A stretch of 7,123 nucleotides of DNA. Origin: Paracoccaceae bacterium. GTDB lineage: Bacteria; Pseudomonadota; Alphaproteobacteria; Rhodobacterales; Rhodobacteraceae. A model generated the notes under the pieces. The model searched no databases. It was not told where the DNA came from and saw nothing but the letters and a program-made list of their open reading frames with translations. Both the position numbers and the translations under genes were made by a program. Location of the stretch: NCBI GenBank assembly GCA_007129775.1, contig SKUV01000110.1:1-7123 (forward strand), written 5' to 3'. Shown piece after piece: positions 6,076-7,123 of the stretch (position 1 is its first letter; each line of letters starts with the position of its first letter).

Positions 6076-6114
6076 TATCGGGGCAGGATATCGGGGCAGA
6101 ATATCGGGGCAGGG
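6076..6114. repeat. Three tandem copies of a 13-bp unit just beyond the fdxA stop codon
   Basis: The units TATCGGGGCAGGA (6076-6088), TATCGGGGCAGAA (6089-6101) and TATCGGGGCAGGG (6102-6114) follow one another without a gap and share their first 11 bases. The array ends 5 bases from the fdxA stop codon and is outside any supported gene. The 13-base period would shift a reading frame, in line with non-coding DNA. Confidence 0.9.
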
Positions 6115-6119
6115 AGCCC

Positions 6120-6458
6120 TCAGCCGCCCTCGCCCGGCGCTTCGGAGAAATACTTGTCCATCTTGCCGTCCTCGCCGTCACGATCCTCGGCTTCGGGCAG
6201 CGGGTCTTTCTTGGTGATGATCACCGGCCATTTCAGCGAATACTTGCGGTTGAAATCCACCCAGCGGTCCATGTCGGGTTCGGTATCCGGGCGGATCGCA
6301 TCGGCGGGGCATTCCGGTTCGCAGACGCCGCAATCGATGCATTCGTCGGGATGGATGACGAGCATGTTCTCGCCTTCGTAAAAGCAATCCACCGGGCAGA
6401 CTTCGACGCAATCGGTGTATTTGCAGGCGATGCAATTCTCGGTCACCACATAGGTCAT
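6120..6458 (-). CDS. fdxA: Seven-iron ferredoxin FdxA ([3Fe-4S][4Fe-4S])
   Basis: This 112-residue low-potential electron carrier is a cytoplasmic FdxA/ferredoxin II-type protein, close in pattern to Azotobacter ferredoxin I. Its cysteines match that protein with an offset of one: Cys9, Cys17 and Cys50 should bind the 3Fe-4S cluster, Cys21, Cys40, Cys43 and Cys46 the 4Fe-4S cluster, and Cys12 and Cys25 are the extra cysteines. The motifs NCIACKYTDCVEVCP (8-22) and ECIDCGVCEPECP (39-51) show this. The C-terminal half, with DFNRKYSLKWPVI and an acidic Gly/Asp/Glu tail, is normal for the family. The ATG (6458-6456) has GGAG (6469-6466) 7 nt upstream on the minus strand. It lies 51 bases after the S4 gene and before carD, an arrangement common in alphaproteobacteria. 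Its electron partners are not shown by the context. Confidence 0.96.
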   Translation of the reverse strand: MTYVVTENCIACKYTDCVEVCPVDCFYEGENMLVIHPDECIDCGVCEPECPADAIRPDTEPDMDRWVDFNRKYSLKWPVIITKKDPLPEAEDRDGEDGKMDKYFSEAPGEGG

Positions 6459-6494
6459 GCTGGCACTCCGTTCTTTCGAGCCGCAGGCGACCTA

Positions 6495-6510
6495 ATCCGG
6501 CTGGCCGGAT
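6495..6510 (-). other. Small inverted repeat at the end of the S4 gene
   Basis: ATCCGG (6495-6500) and CCGGAT (6505-6510) form a perfect 6-bp stem with a 4-base loop in the 51-base gap between the S4 stop codon and fdxA. No T run follows on either strand, so I do not call it a terminator. It may be a processing or stability element, or chance. Confidence 0.35.
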
Positions 6511-6890
6511 CAATCAAGGTGCTGGCGGCGTGTTTGCGCAAGCCTGCGGCGTTCTTTCCCGCTGGGGCGGCCGCCCGGCTCGGGGCGCGGGGCGCCGGGG
6601 TCGCGCGGCGCCTCCGGCTCCGACAGATCGCTGTAGAGCATCTGCGCCTCGGGCGCCGGGCCGCGGCGCTGGCCCGTGGCCAGAATGCGCAGCACCAGCA
6701 CCCGGGCGCCGCGGGCATAGGTGAGCGTGTCGCCCGGCCCCACCGCCTGGGCCGGTTTCGTGGTTCTTGTGCCGTTCAGGCGCAGGCGGCCATCGGCGAT
6801 CTCGCGCGCGGCAAGGCTGCGCGTCTTGCACAGCCGCGCGAACCAGAGCCATCGGTCGAGGCGGATCGTCTGGCGGGGCGCGTCGGTCAA
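6510..6890 (-). CDS. S4-domain RNA-binding protein (Hsp15-like)
   Basis: With the proposed start the protein has 126 residues. An S4 RNA-binding domain occupies about residues 9-56: IRLDRWLWFARLCKTRSLA (9-27), GRLRLNGTRTTKPAQAVGPGD (34-54). It is followed by VLVLRILATGQRRGPAPEAQMLYSDL (64-89) and a basic, Pro/Arg-rich tail. Hsp15-type proteins bind ribosomal RNA, and Hsp15 itself acts on stalled 50S subunits carrying nascent chains. A role for this one is inferred from the fold only. No ATG or GTG lies near the expected N-terminus. A TTG at 6890-6888, one base after the helicase stop, gives MTDAPRQTIRLDRW, which fits homologues as I remember them, with only a weak AAGAAA site upstream. The frame is open further upstream to an ATG at 7010, but that stretch overlaps the helicase gene in another frame and is unlikely to be used. 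Confidence 0.82.
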   Translation of the reverse strand: MTDAPRQTIRLDRWLWFARLCKTRSLAAREIADGRLRLNGTRTTKPAQAVGPGDTLTYARGARVLVLRILATGQRRGPAPEAQMLYSDLSEPEAPRDPGAPRPEPGGRPSGKERRRLAQTRRQHLD

Positions 6891-6891
6891 G

Positions 6892-7123
6892 TCATTTCTT
6901 GTCGCGCAGGCCCATGAGGGCGGCGGCGAAGGGGTTGTCCGGGTCGATCCGGTCCTTCTTGCGCTCGGGGCTGGCGGAATAGCTGCGCTGGCCCTTGTCG
7001 GCGCCGTCACGCGGCCCGCTGCCCGGGCGGCGTGGCTTGCCGCCGGGCTTTCCGCCCTGTTTTCCGTCCTGTTTTCCGCCCTGTTTTCCGCCCCTGGCGT
7101 CGGCCCCGCCGCCCTGACGGACG
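6892..7123 (-). CDS. C-terminal tail of a helicase (probably DEAD/DEAH or SUV3-like RNA helicase), 5' part outside the window
   Basis: A minus-strand frame enters from the right edge (first whole codon 7122-7120) and ends at TGA 6894-6892, giving 76 residues. The segment is a low-complexity basic tail: GADARGGKQ, then Gly-Lys-Gln/Pro repeats, then KGQRSYSASPERKKDRIDPD, ending in NPFAAALMGLRDKK. That ending, together with a directly following S4 gene and fdxA, is typical of the large helicase found upstream of this gene set in Rhodobacteraceae. No helicase motif is in the window, so the enzyme identity rests on context and the C-terminal motif. The tail probably contacts RNA. The stop lies 1 base before the proposed TTG of the S4 gene, suggesting coupled translation. 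Confidence 0.7.
   Translation of the reverse strand, partial: VRQGGGADARGGKQGGKQDGKQGGKPGGKPRRPGSGPRDGADKGQRSYSASPERKKDRIDPDNPFAAALMGLRDKK
7033..7092 (-). repeat. Five tandem 12-bp units encoding Gly-Gly-Lys-Gln/Pro in the helicase tail
   Basis: Reading the minus strand, the units are at 7092-7081, 7080-7069, 7068-7057, 7056-7045 and 7044-7033. They encode GGKQ, GGKQ, DGKQ, GGKP and GGKP. The first two are identical (GGCGGAAAACAG) and the later ones diverge. The 12-base period keeps the frame, so copy number can change without breaking the gene. Confidence 0.9.

Overview
The window is high-GC DNA from an alphaproteobacterium, most likely Rhodobacteraceae (Rhodobacter/Paracoccus-like). The pointers are the gene order helicase - S4 protein - fdxA - carD, the style of the protein sequences, and Shine-Dalgarno sites (GGAG, GAGGAAG, AGAAGGG) placed 7-8 nt before the starts. 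No RNA gene, insertion sequence, CRISPR array or integration scar was seen. Assignments come from recognising sequence families by eye, without a database search.

Left part (1-1195, + strand): the C-terminal end of a membrane-anchored protein, possibly the holin-associated muramidase type found in Rhodobacteraceae. It is followed by a complete thioredoxin-fold protein of the 2-hydroxychromene-2-carboxylate isomerase/kappa-GST family. A perfect stem-loop just after that gene probably ends its transcript. The remaining roughly 190 bases up to 1195 hold no gene or promoter that I can support.

Centre (1196-5203, + strand): four genes in one direction. They are a circularly permuted ATP-grasp protein, an alpha-E domain protein, a bacterial transglutaminase-like protein, and Anbu, the HslV/proteasome-like peptidase. 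The first three are separated by 4 nt or overlap by 4 nt. Anbu follows after 93 bases with its own ribosome binding site and a GTG start. This is the Anbu neighbourhood known from comparative genomics, predicted to be a peptide-ligating and amide-cleaving system, but its substrate and product remain unknown. It is the most interesting part of the window.

Right part (5265-7123, - strand): read in transcription order from the right edge, this holds the C-terminal end of a helicase with a Gly-Lys-rich repeat tail, an S4-domain RNA-binding protein, the 7Fe ferredoxin FdxA, and the CarD/CdnL-type RNA polymerase regulator. A good intrinsic terminator follows carD and faces the end of the Anbu gene. 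The 283 bases between fdxA and carD hold a 13-bp tandem repeat, GC-rich hairpins, a TTGACA promoter candidate and a terminator-like hairpin with a T run in the carD leader.
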